The notes under the pieces: generated by a model
Seen by the model: the letters and a program-made list of their open reading frames with translations, nothing else
What the model was told of the DNA's origin: nothing
The model's database searches: none
Translations under genes and position numbers: made by a program
Shown: positions 11,239-23,017 of the stretch, piece by piece
Layout of the letters: every line of letters begins with the position of its first letter
Numbering within the stretch: the first letter of the stretch is position 1
Assembly: GCA_021401465.1 (NCBI GenBank)
Contig: JADDMT010000105.1
Location: 37,979 to 101,978, forward strand
Direction of reading: 5' to 3'
DNA from: Teratosphaeria epicoccoides
Lineage: Eukaryota > Ascomycota > Dothideomycetes > Mycosphaerellales > Teratosphaeriaceae
Length of the DNA: 64,000 nucleotides

Positions 11239-12381
11239 ATGACTCGCTATCCACCTCAGAACCAAGCTCAGGCTAGCTATCAAGGCACTGGAACGTACCA
11301 CGACCAGCCATCACAGCAATACAGTGGCAGCCAACCTCACGACCGTGCTTACTATACCGGCGAAGGCTCAGGATATGGAGGAAGTCAAAGCTATCAGCCT
11401 CCCTCGTACGGGAGCGATGGCCAAGCTTCCGGTGCGGCTCAGTCTTACTACGGTACCAATGACCAGCCGTACCAGCAGTATCCGAGCGAGCAACAGCATC
11501 GTCGCGAAGCATATGGGTGCTACGGCAACGAGCAGTACGACAGCCCTCCAGAGCAATGCCAGTCTGGCTACGGTGCTCCGCCACATGAGCAAAGTAGTTA
11601 CCAGTCCTACGAGCAGCAATACCCTCCTCCGCAGCCGAACCTGGCCTCAAAGCCTATCTATGGTGGTGAGTACGGTGCCGCTCACAGCGGTAGCGGCCTC
11701 GACGCCTTCAAGTCCCACTACGAGCAGCCATACGGTCCTATCGATCCAGCCACGAGCCATTCTGCGCCCCCAGGTGGCGATGGCGACCGGGGTTTGATGG
11801 GCGCTCTTGCCGGTGGAGCTGCGGGTGCGTATGGAGGCCACAAGATGGGCCATCATGGCATTATTGGTGGTATTGGGGGTGCCGTCGCCGGATCGCTGCT
11901 GCAGGATTCGATCAAGAAACACAAGAAGGAGAAGAAGAAGGAGAAGAAGCATCGTGGTCGCCGTAACTCCAATTCTTCTTCTTCTTCTTCTTCCTCATCA
12001 TCCTCGTCGGATTCCGACTCCGACTCCGGTCGACGACGCCAGCACAAGAGACCGCCGCCAAATATGGCTGGGAACTTCTCGCACAGCTCGAGAGACATTT
12101 ACCTCGATGGTCACTGCACACTGATTGCGGAGTGCTGTAATACTAATGGTCATCACCATCGTTCGCACTTGGATCTTAATACTTGCTTCACGAATGACAA
12201 TGGCCGCTTACTGTGGGCGAGGCATGGTAATTTCGGAGCAAGTGCGAGGAATGTCCGCTTGACAGAGCATGGCGAAGCGCTTGAAGCCGAGTTGGGAGAT
12301 GGGAGGGGCGGATGGCAGTGGAACAAGGTATGGCTGAATGAGAGAATCACGAATGACGATGGTAGATTGGCGATGCTTTGA
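11239..12381 (+). CDS. CVNH (cyanovirin-N homology) lectin-like protein with glycine zipper
   Basis: 380 aa, single exon. Residues 1-185 are low-complexity Gln/Tyr/Ser/Pro/Gly sequence of prion-like composition. Residues about 186-225 form a glycine zipper (MGALAGGAAGAYGGHKMG, then IIGGIGGAVAGSLL). A Lys/Arg run, a poly-Ser tract and a Ser-Asp repeat follow to about 265. Residues 275-380 match the cyanovirin-N homology fold: GNFSHSSRDIYLDG, LDLNTCFTND, GNFGASARNVRL and WLNERITNDDG, with the two internally similar halves of the family. CVNH domains bind high-mannose glycans in the family prototype. Cysteines are at 293, 300, 301 and 316. There is no signal peptide, so it is probably cytosolic or membrane-associated. 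Sugar binding is inferred only from the fold. Confidence 0.88.
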   Translation: MTRYPPQNQAQASYQGTGTYHDQPSQQYSGSQPHDRAYYTGEGSGYGGSQSYQPPSYGSDGQASGAAQSYYGTNDQPYQQYPSEQQHRREAYGCYGNEQYDSPPEQCQSGYGAPPHEQSSYQSYEQQYPPPQPNLASKPIYGGEYGAAHSGSGLDAFKSHYEQPYGPIDPATSHSAPPGGDGDRGLMGALAGGAAGAYGGHKMGHHGIIGGIGGAVAGSLLQDSIKKHKKEKKKEKKHRGRRNSNSSSSSSSSSSSSDSDSDSGRRRQHKRPPPNMAGNFSHSSRDIYLDGHCTLIAECCNTNGHHHRSHLDLNTCFTNDNGRLLWARHGNFGASARNVRLTEHGEALEAELGDGRGGWQWNKVWLNERITNDDGRLAML

Positions 12382-12606
12382 GAGTAAGCTTGAGCATAGG
12401 AAGTTTAAGCAAACAATTCCTTAAGCAATCGCTCCGTCAAGCCGTCGATCCGGCAAATCAGCAGTCAGGCAGATAACAGAGTACGACTCTGGACAGAAAT
12501 TGAGACAGAATTGATGATACCCGACTTTGTCATACTGTGCAGAAACTATGTATCTGTGTCTTCACATATCTTGTTCTGTATCAAGGCATAAGCCTATTAC
12601 AATCAA

Positions 12607-14151
12607 TCATGCCCGTTCATAAGCCCTCCACCACAATCCAATATTGGCAGCTACAAGCAAATCAAGCATCTTGAGTCCATCGGGATAAATGATTAGCTTT
12701 CCCAGCTTCGCCTGCTTGCCCCCAAACCCACCGCCAGCCTTCTCTTGACCCAGACTGAGATCTACTCGCCCATCTTCATTGATCACGAAGCTCGGACTGT
12801 CGCTGCCGTTCTCGCTTGATAGCAGCCTAGAATGTCGAGAGAAGTATGACGACCGCTTGTCGGCTACTGGGGTCGCACTGGCGCGCGACGATGTTGGAAG
12901 ATTGAAGCGAAGCTCGCTGACTTCGACTGTACCTTTTTGGGCGAGGCTATGCTTGCACTTGAGGCTTTTGCCTGTCGCACCTGTGCCAAATTCGCATTTG
13001 CCCTCCCAAGGACTGGTGAAGCAGTAGCCTTTACTTCGGCGGTCGATGCTTGCGCTTGCTGGGTTGCCTCCGAGCTTCATCAACGCATGAGCATGCGCCG
13101 CATCTGGCTTGTCTGCACTTTGCCTTGAGTCGCCAGAATTTACACGCCGATGGCCGTATCCGTGTTCCGCGTAGCGCGACCCGGGCATATAAAGACGCCT
13201 GCGAAAAGTGCCCTTAGGTGGCGGCTCGCTATCCTCAGAGCCGGTTGAGGTGCTGGCGCGCGATGCTGGCCGGTCACGGTCGATGAATTGCGAATAGCCA
13301 GGATTCGTGACGTCGAGGTACAATGGGGCGCCACCCCGTTTTGTGCGCTTCGCCAAGCTGGGCGCAAGCAGTCTCGGCGAGCTGACCTCGTATATTGGTG
13401 GATCGTGAATGTATGCGCAGTTCCACTGCTCACACGACACGGGATCTCGACGAATGAGTGTAAGTGTGCCAGCTTCCGAGATTGGACTGTTGTCTAGTGA
13501 GTCGGCTTCGTAGGTGCGGAAGTATGGATTGTTCTCGGAACTGTGGTCGGTATGTCGGAGCAGATGCACATTCACCGCATGCACAGAATTTCGAAGAGCG
13601 GGCTCAGGAGATGGAGTGGGCAATGCTCGTTTCGATAGCTGTGGCAGATCGACGTGTGGGGGTGGAACAGGCGGTTGGCTGTTGGTGATGTCGCTGAACA
13701 CAGGTTTCCGGGAAACTCGATGAGCTATGGGAAGACTCGGCGGCCTCGACATCGACGCAGGTGGCGAGTCATCAACGGGGTGAGGTACTTGCGATGATGG
13801 CTTGAAAGGTCGTTGAGGTAGAATCGGCTTCCTTTTCACGCGATTGTTGATCGTCGGGAGCTGGGATGCATCGGCGTTGGCCGACGTTGGCGCTGGTTTC
13901 GGAGGCTCTATTATTGGGTGATCGTCTTCGCAGTTGATATGTACATAGTACAATGAGCTTTGTATATCGTAAGCCGACACGACTTTCTTCCTCGGCTTGA
14001 TGGGGGTCAGGAAGACGTCCCGACTGCCAGGGACCCGAGCGATGTAGAGGACCAGTGGCAGTCCTGATGGCGGCGGGATTGTTGGGCTTTGGGGTGGATG
14101 TGTCGCGATGCTGGTGATGGAGGATAACGACGTGGCTTCCACGGCAGCCAT
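12607..14151 (-). CDS. Uncharacterised 514-aa fungal protein
   Basis: Long intronless frame, not recognised. The first 60 residues include PLVLYIARVPGSRDVFLTPIKPRKKVV, an ordered-looking block. The middle (about 80-330) is Pro/Ser-rich and disordered. The last third holds a compact region rich in Cys and Gly (YCFTSPWEGKCEFGTGATG, then LKCKHSL) and a hydrophobic C-terminus (LIIYPDGLKMLDLLVAANIGLWW) that looks folded. Codon use and length support a real gene, as does the clean divergent promoter shared with SURF6. It could be a scaffold or cell-periphery protein, but no function is claimed. Confidence 0.72.
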   Translation of the reverse strand: MAAVEATSLSSITSIATHPPQSPTIPPPSGLPLVLYIARVPGSRDVFLTPIKPRKKVVSAYDIQSSLYYVHINCEDDHPIIEPPKPAPTSANADASQLPTINNRVKRKPILPQRPFKPSSQVPHPVDDSPPASMSRPPSLPIAHRVSRKPVFSDITNSQPPVPPPHVDLPQLSKRALPTPSPEPALRNSVHAVNVHLLRHTDHSSENNPYFRTYEADSLDNSPISEAGTLTLIRRDPVSCEQWNCAYIHDPPIYEVSSPRLLAPSLAKRTKRGGAPLYLDVTNPGYSQFIDRDRPASRASTSTGSEDSEPPPKGTFRRRLYMPGSRYAEHGYGHRRVNSGDSRQSADKPDAAHAHALMKLGGNPASASIDRRSKGYCFTSPWEGKCEFGTGATGKSLKCKHSLAQKGTVEVSELRFNLPTSSRASATPVADKRSSYFSRHSRLLSSENGSDSPSFVINEDGRVDLSLGQEKAGGGFGGKQAKLGKLIIYPDGLKMLDLLVAANIGLWWRAYERA

Positions 14152-14809
14152 GCTGATCTGTCATACAGACAATCGGATGTTGCATGCAATGTGTGGTGCC
14201 CCTTGTGCCTGGATTACTGGAACTTTTCATGTGTTTATGTCAACACTGCGTAGGCAGGCACACCTGTTTAGGCAATCGCTTTCCATGGAAATCTGCGGTG
14301 GCATGACCAGGGAGGGAGTATCAAGTCTCGAAAACGCAAATGCTGGTGATCAGTGACACGTGCACAGGGCTGGTTGGTGACGAGAGTGTTTATGTGTACA
14401 GTGTGGCTGTACACACTGGCTACCCCAGTACCGAGCCCATAGTCGCCTGGCCTCACCGTGAAACTTGCAGCACGACGCCACAGATCAATGTTGGCAGCCA
14501 TCGGTCATGTCTCACGCTTAAAGGAGCATCCATGGAATCGATCGCATCTCATCACTGTAGGTAGAAGAAGCCATACAGCGCAAACGGTGCCAAGCAATGT
14601 CCTGTCCTCGTGATGAAAATGCTGACCTGGAACATTGAAAGGCACGTTCGGAGTTTCGTTCGTCCGCTCCGCCGCTGCTCGTGGCCCTCGCCAAGATTCC
14701 GCTAAGAATGCGCTAGCGACAGCCGAAATCTTTCGTTCAATCCCACCACTGCTTGAACAGCATTGCAACTAAGCAAAACCCGCCACACTGCTCCAGCCGT
14801 CTCGCTACT
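14152..14809. promoter_or_regulatory. Divergent promoter between the unknown gene and SURF6
   Basis: 658 bp between two divergent start codons, with no supported gene. Promoters of both neighbours must lie here. No clear motif was identified. Confidence 0.45.
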
Positions 14810-16544
14810 ATGGGCGAAGAAGCCGGCCTTGATGCCCTCGAGGGTCTAGAGGTATGCTGCATTGCAAAACTCTGCAAGCCGTCCATCTGACGATACATTC
14901 AAGGAACGCCTCCAAAATCACGCCAAAGCCTTCGACTCGCTCCTGGCACTCACACCAGCACGCGAATACTACGGCAGTCAGATAGACGATGGAAAGAATC
15001 CGAGCGAGCAATGGAGTCGCAAGAAGCAGACCAAGGAGCAGAAGAAGGCGGCAAAGAAGGCAAAGCTTGACCCCGCTAACCAGAGGAGCGCACTCGACGT
15101 CATGAAGGAAGCCGAGCGCAAGAGAAAACGAGAGCTGGGCATGGAAGATGAGGAGGAGGAGGAGCAGGAGGAGGAGGAGGAAGATGCGCAGGTGGAAAGC
15201 AATCAGGCGGCTGCAAAGAGGCAGAAGACGGAGTACGATGCAGACACGGCCGAAGCGAAGCGGAGAGCCAAAGCCGAGAAACGCAAGCAGAAGCGGCGAG
15301 AGAAGAAGGAGGCTGCTCAAAAGAAGAATGATAAGAAGGAGGCAAAGAAGGCCGCAAAGGAGCGTAGGGACTTGGAAGATCTTGAGCTGGAGCGGCGGTC
15401 AGCGGCTAGCGCCGGTGTTGATGGCAGCGATGCCGAGGCGGAAGCTGTGCAGCATGCAGAACTTGAGGATTTCGATGCGTCAGGTCTAGCAGACGGCGCA
15501 GAGAAGGGAAGCTGGGCGGCTGAGCAGGAGCAAGAGGCATCGACAGCTCCAACGAGTCCCAGTGTTGACAGCCCTGCATTTGACGTCGACACCAACCAAT
15601 CCACAACATCATCTACGTCATCCATACTACCGCCATCAGACGCCGAAAAGCCATTACAACCGAAGCCTGCTCCCGCGAAACATGTCGTTGAGACCACATC
15701 TGCTGCGTCGTCAGCCACAGCCTCCGCGCCCAAGCGGAAAGAGAATATATCTGGCACATCATCACCCAAGATCCAGTTGCCGGACATCGACCAAGCCGAG
15801 CTTCAAAAGCGATTAAAGAAGCGCATAGAAGAGCTTCGGGCCAAGCGGAAGGCAGACGGGGCAGATGGCAAGCCTGCCAGATCGAGGCAGGAGCTACTTG
15901 AGCAGCGGAGGAAAAAGGAGGAGCAGCGTAAGGCAGCCAAGAAGGACCAGAGACGCAAGCAAAAGGAGGAGGAGCAGCGAAAGCGTGAGCAACAATTAAG
16001 AGACAGTCCGTCAAGTGCAGACGTCTTCAGCCCATGGCCATCACCAGCGACTGAGCAGAACAGCTTCTCGTTCTCACGTTTAGCATTCGAAGACGGCACG
16101 GCTGCCGACGCAAGTCTCAGCAGCTTGCAGGAGGGAAAGAAGCGGAAAGGTCCGCAGGATCCTCGCACAGCCCTCGAAGCCGCACAGAAGAAGCAGGCAC
16201 GTCTCGCTGGTCTCGACGAGGCCAAGCGCGCCGACATTGCCGAGAAGGACTTGTGGCTGAATGCGAAGAAGCGTGCACATGGAGAGAGGGTGAGGGATGA
16301 CACGAGCTTGTTGAAGAAGGCGTTGAAGCGGAAGGAGAAGCAGAAGGGCAAGAGCGAGAAGGAGTGGAACGAGCGCCAGGAAGCGGTGGTGCGTGGCAGG
16401 GAGACGAAGCAGAAGAGGCGAGAGGAGAACTTGAGGAAGAGGAAGGAGGAGAAAGGTGGTGGAGGGAAGAAGAAGAGTGGTCAGAAGGGTGGGCCGAAGA
16501 AGAAGGGTGCTAGGCCGGGGTTTGAGGGTCGATTCAAGGCTTAG
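14810..16544 (+). CDS. RRP14: SURF6 / Rrp14-like nucleolar ribosome-biogenesis protein
   Basis: Nucleolar RNA-binding factor needed for early 60S and 40S subunit assembly. The start at 14810 is chosen because a 14-codon exon (14810-14851) joins through a 52-nt intron (GTATGC donor, CTGAC branch, AAG acceptor) to exon 2 at 14904. This gives ...GLEERLQNHAKAFDSLL, the Rrp14 N-terminal motif, followed by LTPAREYYG and QWSRKKQTKEQKKAAK. The 560-aa product is strongly charged. An acidic Glu tract lies near residues 100-115, Lys/Arg-rich coiled stretches follow, and the C-terminal SURF6 domain (about 430-545) contains DLWLNAKKRAHGE and LLKKALKRKEKQK. The tail is basic and Gly-rich. It converges on the Ariadne gene. 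Confidence 0.9.
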
Positions 16545-17094
16545 TGAATGCCTTGCGAATTTAATACGAGACAGTTGCATGGTCTCTTGCTGTCTCTTTT
16601 GAACCTGATGATGCGTAGTCGAAGTCGACGGCCGTGGTCTGCTCGAATGCCGCAGAGCAACGCAAAGCTTTTGATCTGTTTGATGCTGATGCAAACTCTC
16701 ATCAACGACGAAACGATGCCTTGTGCTGACACGAAGGTACCTATATCACTCCGCATCACCAACACAACATTGACTCGCAACGAATTCACCAAGCGTTCGC
16801 TACAGCCCTCGTCGGCGGCATCCGCCAACGTGAGGTGAGCATGAACGAAATAGTATCAGGAGCTTGCATAGATAGCTCCTGAGCCATGTATCTCATCATC
16901 ACTGCGGAATCGCCATGCCTGCTATGCTGTATCTGAATCATGCCGGTAGCTCGTAGTTACCATGACTGCCATAATCGCGATTGCCACCCGCTGCCGGAAA
17001 AAAAGACCCCGTCTATCAATAACAACGCTTAGAGATTGCTTAAACCCAGCTCGCTGGTGCGGGATAAGATGCTGTTCTGGCGTTGGCCCTGCCT
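16545..17094. other. Convergent 3' flanks of SURF6 and Ariadne
   Basis: 550 bp between two stop codons on opposite strands. Only short frames occur; it probably holds both 3' ends. No repeat was seen. Confidence 0.45.
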
Positions 17095-18763
17095 CTAGCT
17101 CAAGTCGACGTTGAACTTCCATTTATCTGTACGAATGGTCAGTTTGGATTTCCTGCAGCCGAAGCAGAGCAGAACTCAGAGAGAGCTTACCAGCCTTCAG
17201 GTCCTTCGCCGTTTCGTCCAGCAAGAGAACCCTGCGCCTCATGCAATATGTCGTTTTGTCCATCATTTCCACCTTCAACTGGGCCAGTTGATCGGTCGGC
17301 TTCTCGAACATTTCTGACAAGTTCTCCACAGCCATCTCCAAGTCCTTCTGGTTGTCCTCGAAAATCTCCGTAAGATTGTTGCGCTGAAGGTAGTAGGCAA
17401 ATGCATACGTCCACTTTAGAGTCTGTCTGCACTGCTGCAGAGCCTGAGAGGCCGACTCCAAAAACTGCACCTCAATCCAGCTCATGCCGGAAGATGCTTG
17501 CAGAAGCTGCATCTTCTTCTCAGTCTTGTGGAAGATGTCCTTGTCGAGCTTGGCGGACTGCTCGTGGTTGGCGTAGCGGTTGTAGTAGTGCAGATAACGC
17601 TCGAGAGACTGCCTGCTTCTAGCCTGAGCATCTCTGGCATCCGATCCAGATTTCTCCTCGAATCGATTGCAGTTGTACCTGAATCATTTGTCAGTCGACT
17701 CTACTTACATGTGAGCTCGAGATCCGACTCACCAGCTAGTGCCATGTTCTGACCACACACCCATACACATCCAGCAGAATTCATGCCTGCACTTGCGACA
17801 AGTCATGTGGTTGCATCCACCATTCTTCTCAATGGTTGAGTTGCACTTCGGGCACTCCTTTGTGTTGGCGGAGATCCAATTGGCGGTCTCAGAATCGTCC
17901 TCGCACTTCTTCAGCCACTTCTTCACCAGACTGCACGGACACGGCTGATGATCTGGCTGTCCGCATCCGAAACAGAATGAGTGCCTGCAGTCGCAATGCA
18001 CAGTCGGTACGATCCGGTTGAGATCGCGGTTTTTAACGCCGCATTCGACGGCATACACGCAGTTCGGCGCAGGACACCACTTAAGAGATTCCTTGTCGTC
18101 TACATAGGTACGCATCAGCAGCTCGTGATAGCGGTCTCTGATGTCGGAGTTCACCAGCAGATCGAGTGACTTGGCGTCGATGATTTTGTTACAACCATCG
18201 CCGGGGCACTTGATACGAGCTGCCTCGCCTTCTTCCTTGATTTTCTGGTAGAGGTACTGTTTGTAGCACATCACGCAGAAGCGGTGACTGCAGTTCATGG
18301 CAAAGCTTTCCAACCCAGGGTCGTCCTCGCAGCAGATCTCGCACGCAAAGCCGTCAATAACCTCTACTCTCGGTGGATTGCGGCTGATGTCCTGGCCTAA
18401 CCCGGCCTTGTCGAGCACGTCTTCCTGGTTATCCATATACTGTTCGATGAGCCTCTCTTTGTTCCACCTGCCGTACCGCAGCAGGATTGCGGTGGCTTCT
18501 GTAGGCTGCTCGATGAGGTTCGCCACGTCCGCAACCTGACGGTCTTGATGTCCCTGAATGTCTGCCGGACTATACACGGTGAAGTCGACCTCGTATGCCT
18601 TCCTCTTCGGTGTCACGTCATCCTTCTGTGTGTCGAACGCCGCCTCGTCGTCCTGAAAGTCGTCCAAATCGGAATCTGCCGCCCCAAAATCGACGCTACT
18701 GTTCATCTCGGCGTCCAGCTCGACGCTGGACGCGACGCTGTTGAAGTCATCGTCCGAGTCCAT
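17095..18763 (-). CDS. Ariadne-type RBR E3 ubiquitin ligase
   Basis: RING-between-RING ligase that accepts ubiquitin from an E2 on a catalytic cysteine. Exons 18763-17733, 17678-17191 and 17126-17095 join in phase to 516 aa, typical for HHARI/Ari1. The N-terminus is acidic, with a UBA-like stretch at about 85-120 (ATAILLRYGRWNKERLIEQY). RING1 starts CEICCED at 141. The IBR follows, with WCPAPNCVYAVEC and HSFCFGCGQPDH. RING2 has CPKCNSTIEKNGGCNHMTC; the predicted catalytic residue is Cys317 in GGCNHMTC. The Ariadne helical domain follows, and the last exon adds the family ending KWKFNVDLS. That tail supports the third exon over the read-through. All introns are 54-64 nt with consensus ends. 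Substrates are unknown; it may act with cullin-RING ligases as human ARIH1 does. Confidence 0.95.
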
Positions 18764-19712
18764 ACCCTTGTCCGAGCCCAGCGTCTGCGGGGTCGCTGGG
18801 AGGTCCTTCTCGCGCTCGCTGCCAGTCAGGTGAGAGAGCTTGGAGGCTTTGCGGGCTTCGTGCGTTGGCAGAGAGTATGAGAAGTGGTTGGCGTCGGTGT
18901 CAAGCTCACGCTTGCGCTTGGGAGGCGTGGTGACGGTAGGGCTGCTTGGTCAGAAGACCAAAGCAGCTCGCTCGGCGTTAGTGTCGGACTTCTGGTGTAC
19001 GTGAGCGTAGAGATATTCGGACGAGAAGCGAAGACGGATCAAGTGGAAGCACGTTGGATGCGGGGTTTGTATGAACGACTGTTTCTAGCAGGTCGTGGCA
19101 AGGCAGCGCTTCAGAGCAGGGCGTCCAGGCGGTGATGAAGTTGGATGTGGAAGAGTTGTAACTGGTCCGAAGGTTCGCCGTTTCCGGAAGATGTCGCGGA
19201 TGGTCCCCTTAGCGCGTCTGATGAATTGGTCCTTTTTCACGTGCATGATAAAGGCGGCTGCATTTACCCAAGATGAGTACCAGGGATTGGAAAGAACTCA
19301 GGCGGTACAGGCAGCTCTACTGTCACGTGCTGTGACTAAGACAGCACCGACGAAAGGTATACCAGGCTGCACTCTTGCCTTGCCGTGCCGGTCGGTATGC
19401 TCATCTCTGTTATGAGAATAGCCTCCACGAACATTTCGAAGCATTGATATCTCGCACATCAAATAGCCTCTGCACTGCTTGAGGCAACGATCCTGTCTTC
19501 TCGAAGAGACGGGATCAGTCTATGTGAACACCATACAGGCGCTCTCTGACTTTCGAAATGAATAGATTATCGGCCCAGCACACATTCACCAGACGTGCAC
19601 ATCGTAAACAGCGCCATGCTATGCAACATAGACTTGCGTCACGCCGCATCCAGTTCTCCACCTGCGCCTTCCGTGCTCATATGGTACAGCTCGATTTTGT
19701 CCGATTCTAGAA
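18764..19712. other. Intergenic, no gene seen
   Basis: Promoter of the Ariadne gene at the left and the 3' flank of the Emp47-like gene at the right. Frames of up to 111 codons on the plus strand overlap the antisense of the Ariadne leader and lack domains. Confidence 0.4.
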
Positions 19713-21117
19713 CTACAAGTATTTTTTCGGCATGCTGTTTCGCCTACGCTTGTAAATGACAAAAGCGGCCGCCAAAGCCAGCTGCACGGCAACAATCACG
19801 CCAACGAAGACACCCATTCGAGGCGCGGTGCCATGAATAACTAGACGCCATGTCAGCACATTACCACAAGAAGACCGGACGGGAACGCATACTTGTCTTG
19901 ACAGTGTTAGGCAGATGCTCCGAAACCGTGCCTCTAATTCCCTCAACCGCCATTTGCAAATTACTGATGTGCTCAGCGTAATCCTTACCCTCGATATCTC
20001 TTTGAATCTGTTGTACCGTCCGCTCGATAGCTTCGACCTTTCGCTTCAGGTCCGCGACATCGCCAGCAGTCAAGGTCTGCGGTGAAGCAGGAATGGAGCC
20101 AATGATATGCCTCTGCATGTCCTCCAGCTTGCCATCAATCTTTCGGCTGATGCTGTCGAGCTCGGCGAATATGTTGGCGGTTTGGTGTGTCATGCCTTGC
20201 AGCCTGTTGTGCAAGTCCTCGAACTGCGCGTCCGTGCCTTTGATCTCTTCAGCACTCCTGTCTGCCATTAATTCAGGACTGCTGGGAAGGCGATCGAGCT
20301 TCTGGAGTGTAGGCTGTTGGGCTTGTTGTAGTGGCGGCTGGTTTGGTTGTTGTTGCTGTTGCTTGCCTGAGTCGGCACTGTAGACCGCGAATTTGAAAAT
20401 TTCAAAGGAATCTGGATTATCTCCTGTTGCAGCTGTGATACCATAGAAGTAGCCTGCTGGCAATTGGACCTTGTCCGTCTTGAAGCACTCCCTGTCGTCT
20501 ACCGAGACTGTCAAGCCGTTCTGGTGCTCGATGCGAATCTTGCTTGGCCGCCCGAGATTTCGGTAGCTGTAGTCGCAGTGGCCAAATGCAAGAGGCGCCG
20601 GATTGCTGTAAATAGCATAGTCCTTCTCACCATCATTCAAAAATCCTCTCACTTTGCCGCCATTGCCGCCATACTGGTCCAGCACAATCGCAAGTCCGTC
20701 CCATCTGCCCACTGTACTTATTGTATGTCTGTCCACTGCATGCTTATCCTTCACAAACCAAATGTTCAGACTGCCGGTCTCCAACAGGTTACCTGCAGAC
20801 TGGTCCTGGCCTGTTGCCCTGAACTCGAACTCTGCAGACCAAGCCGATGATGATGCCGATGCGTCGCTCCAAGCTGCTCCCTTTGCGTGGCCCGGCAATG
20901 GAGGGGTGAGGATGAAATGGTCACTCAAGATTTGGATGTGATGGTTCTCGCTACTGACTGACCAGCCTGGTATGCCTCTGCCATTTGGTGACAATTGTCC
21001 ATCGTGGCCAAATGACAAGTCCCTCATGATGACCTGAGCCGAGGCGTATGTGGCTAGCGAGAGCCATGGTAGGCGCCGTGATAGCTGTATGCCGCGCATG
21101 GTGTGTGTGAACCCCAA
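19713..21117 (-). CDS. Emp47/ERGIC-53-like L-type lectin cargo receptor
   Basis: Membrane lectin that carries glycoproteins from ER to Golgi. Exons 21117-19893 and 19840-19713 join in phase (52-nt intron) to 450 aa; a second start at 21099 would suit the signal peptide better. After a signal sequence (about 7-28) the L-type lectin domain runs to about 250, with LSFGHDGQLSPNG, NIWFVKDKHA, GLAIVLDQYGG and IRIEHQNGLTVSVDD. A Gln/Pro linker and coiled-coil stalk (about 285-410) would oligomerise it. Exon 2 supplies the transmembrane helix (GVFVGVIVAVQLALAAAF) and a short cytosolic tail ending KKYL. This is a dilysine KKxx retrieval signal with a terminal hydrophobic residue for ER exit. Without the splice, both anchor and signal would be lost, so the join is well supported. 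Confidence 0.93.
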
Positions 21118-21695
21118 GGTCGACCTTGCTCTTGCATGTATCCAATGCTTTTTCCAGCGCTAAGCACCGCGCACGTGCCCTGGGATCAGGGCTGCCACTC
21201 TCTCAATCAGGGCAAGGTACCTTTCAAGCAGGTGCAAGAGGTGAGAGCTTTCCTGGTCAATTATCTCTCTTTCTTGAATCTGTCTTTGACAGCACCAATG
21301 GCTGCCACGATGATCCAACCTACGACCACCAACGAAACAATGTTTCTCACTTCTTTGGCGACACTGATTGCCGAATCCGAGAAGCTGAAAGTATGCAAAT
21401 GATTGATAGCGCCGGAATGTTGTGCTGCGAGTGCAAAAGTCTCCATGTCCTATGAAACTTGTCTATTCGAAGGAGCTTCAGTTAGCCCCAGGCAGGCGAA
21501 AGTGCGACCGGGGTACGAAGCAGTCAGCCGTTACATGCAGTGAAGCAAAATCATATTCTACAGCTTGTTCAAGCAGCCATATAACTTTAAACAGGCTTGC
21601 AGCGATGATTGTGGCTAATAATTGAAGGTCGGGTGTTATAGGTAAAGTTACAAGGCTTTTCCTTTTAATTTTCAAAGGCACATCCTGATGCACCT

Positions 21696-23017
21696 TTATT
21701 GCTTCTCGGCCACCAACGGCGGCATCGCTAGGCTCAGCTCCATTTGCTGGGCTTGATCTGCTGACTGCTCACTCTCATGAGATACAGATGCGTTGCCGTC
21801 TCGCGATATATCGTCAGACTTCAATGCCTCGATGCTCTCGGACTCCACATCTGCTTCGCAGAGATGCCCCTCATGAGATAATTCTGCCCTTCGGCTGTGC
21901 TGCCGCGCTCGTCTTTCAGGTGTCTCACGTGGTGTTTCCAAGGTGCCCAATCGATGGTGATACGGTCGAATGGGCGGTATTGAGCCGATCCGCCTCGACT
22001 TGCTGCAACAGCTGCGGAGAAGAGGCCTCAAGGTTGGCAGGCAAGCGCAGATAATGCCGATGTTCTGCTCAACGGACGACCACACGCCGCTATCGACAAG
22101 ATCGTACGTCGGATCTGTAATGTGAGAGATCTGAGATATTTGCGCTAACCGGAAGATCGAAGCAAGACAGGCACTGCAGATATCGTCAGTCCGCGCCCGT
22201 CTCCAAGGATTTTCTGGATGTACGAGCTCACAATGCGCCGACAGCAAAGATGCCAGAAATCGTCAGCTTTTGCTTGAGCTTCAGATCCAGGTTCCAGACA
22301 ATGGGTAAGGGCAGTGCCCAAACCAAGATGTCCATCAACAGGTTGATGATGCCATTCCATCGGAAAAACCGCATCTCGGCAATACATCTTCCTGGCTGAT
22401 TCTTTTTCCAGAAGTATGATACAGGTCGACAGCCAGCTACCGCCAGACAGACGCATACGATGAAGTATACCACTACTAGGGCTTCGGCAATACATATGGC
22501 GAGCTTAAATTTACCGTAAGCACCGAAAAGCCTGTTGTAGAGCAGGAGGATGGACGTCTTTGTAAGTACAGCAGTAATGTAGTATGTTAAGGTGATCGCC
22601 AGAAAGCTCTGCAAGTAATCAGCACCTCTGCCGAGAGCCGTGCTGCTCGCAAAAGGGTCGCACCTTTTGTAACTCCTCAACTTCAACTCCATGCAGGTCA
22701 CTTGCATGATATCCAAATCCGTCGTTCATGAGTTCGTAAAAGCGGTCTGCCGCCATAGCCCAGGCTGTAATCTGTTCCAAGATCAGCCATTGCGCCTATA
22801 ACATATACAATAATGTCATGTCTATGGTGTCATGCAGCTTTGGACGTACTAGAGCAGCTAGAATGGTCCAGTCATCGGCGAGCTGGCCAAGCCTGGCGGT
22901 CCGCCGGGCGATAAACCTCGCTCCAACTGCGAGAGTGGCCGGCACAATGGTTATGATCACGCCAAGCCATACGTGCCAACTTATAGGTCCAGCCATGCCG
23001 ATTTCCAGCAGGTTCAT
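21696..23017 (-). CDS. Fungal rhodopsin-domain integral membrane protein
   Basis: Four exons (23017-22850, 22795-22664, 22608-22232, 22173-21696) with introns of 54-58 nt give 384 aa. This is the seven-helix 'rhodopsin domain' family common in Pezizomycotina, related to SAT4/PTH11-like proteins. Visible helices include WLGVIITIVPATLAVGARF, SFLAITLTYYITAVLTKTS, AICIAEALVVVYFIVCVCLA, LMDILVWALPLPIVWNL and ISGIFAVGAF. The family blocks LLLYNRLFG, GRCIAEM and TDPTYDLVDSGVWSSVEQN are present, as is CACLPTLRPLL. The C-terminal 110 residues are charged and probably cytosolic. All junctions keep phase and several have CTGAC-type branches. The ligand and role are unknown; plasma membrane location is inferred. 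It borders the transposon-hit segment but looks intact. Confidence 0.9.

Noticed and set aside
15317..16351. Long Ser/Ala/Phe-rich minus-strand frames inside SURF6
   Set aside because: They mirror the Lys/Glu-rich codons of the real gene on the opposite strand.
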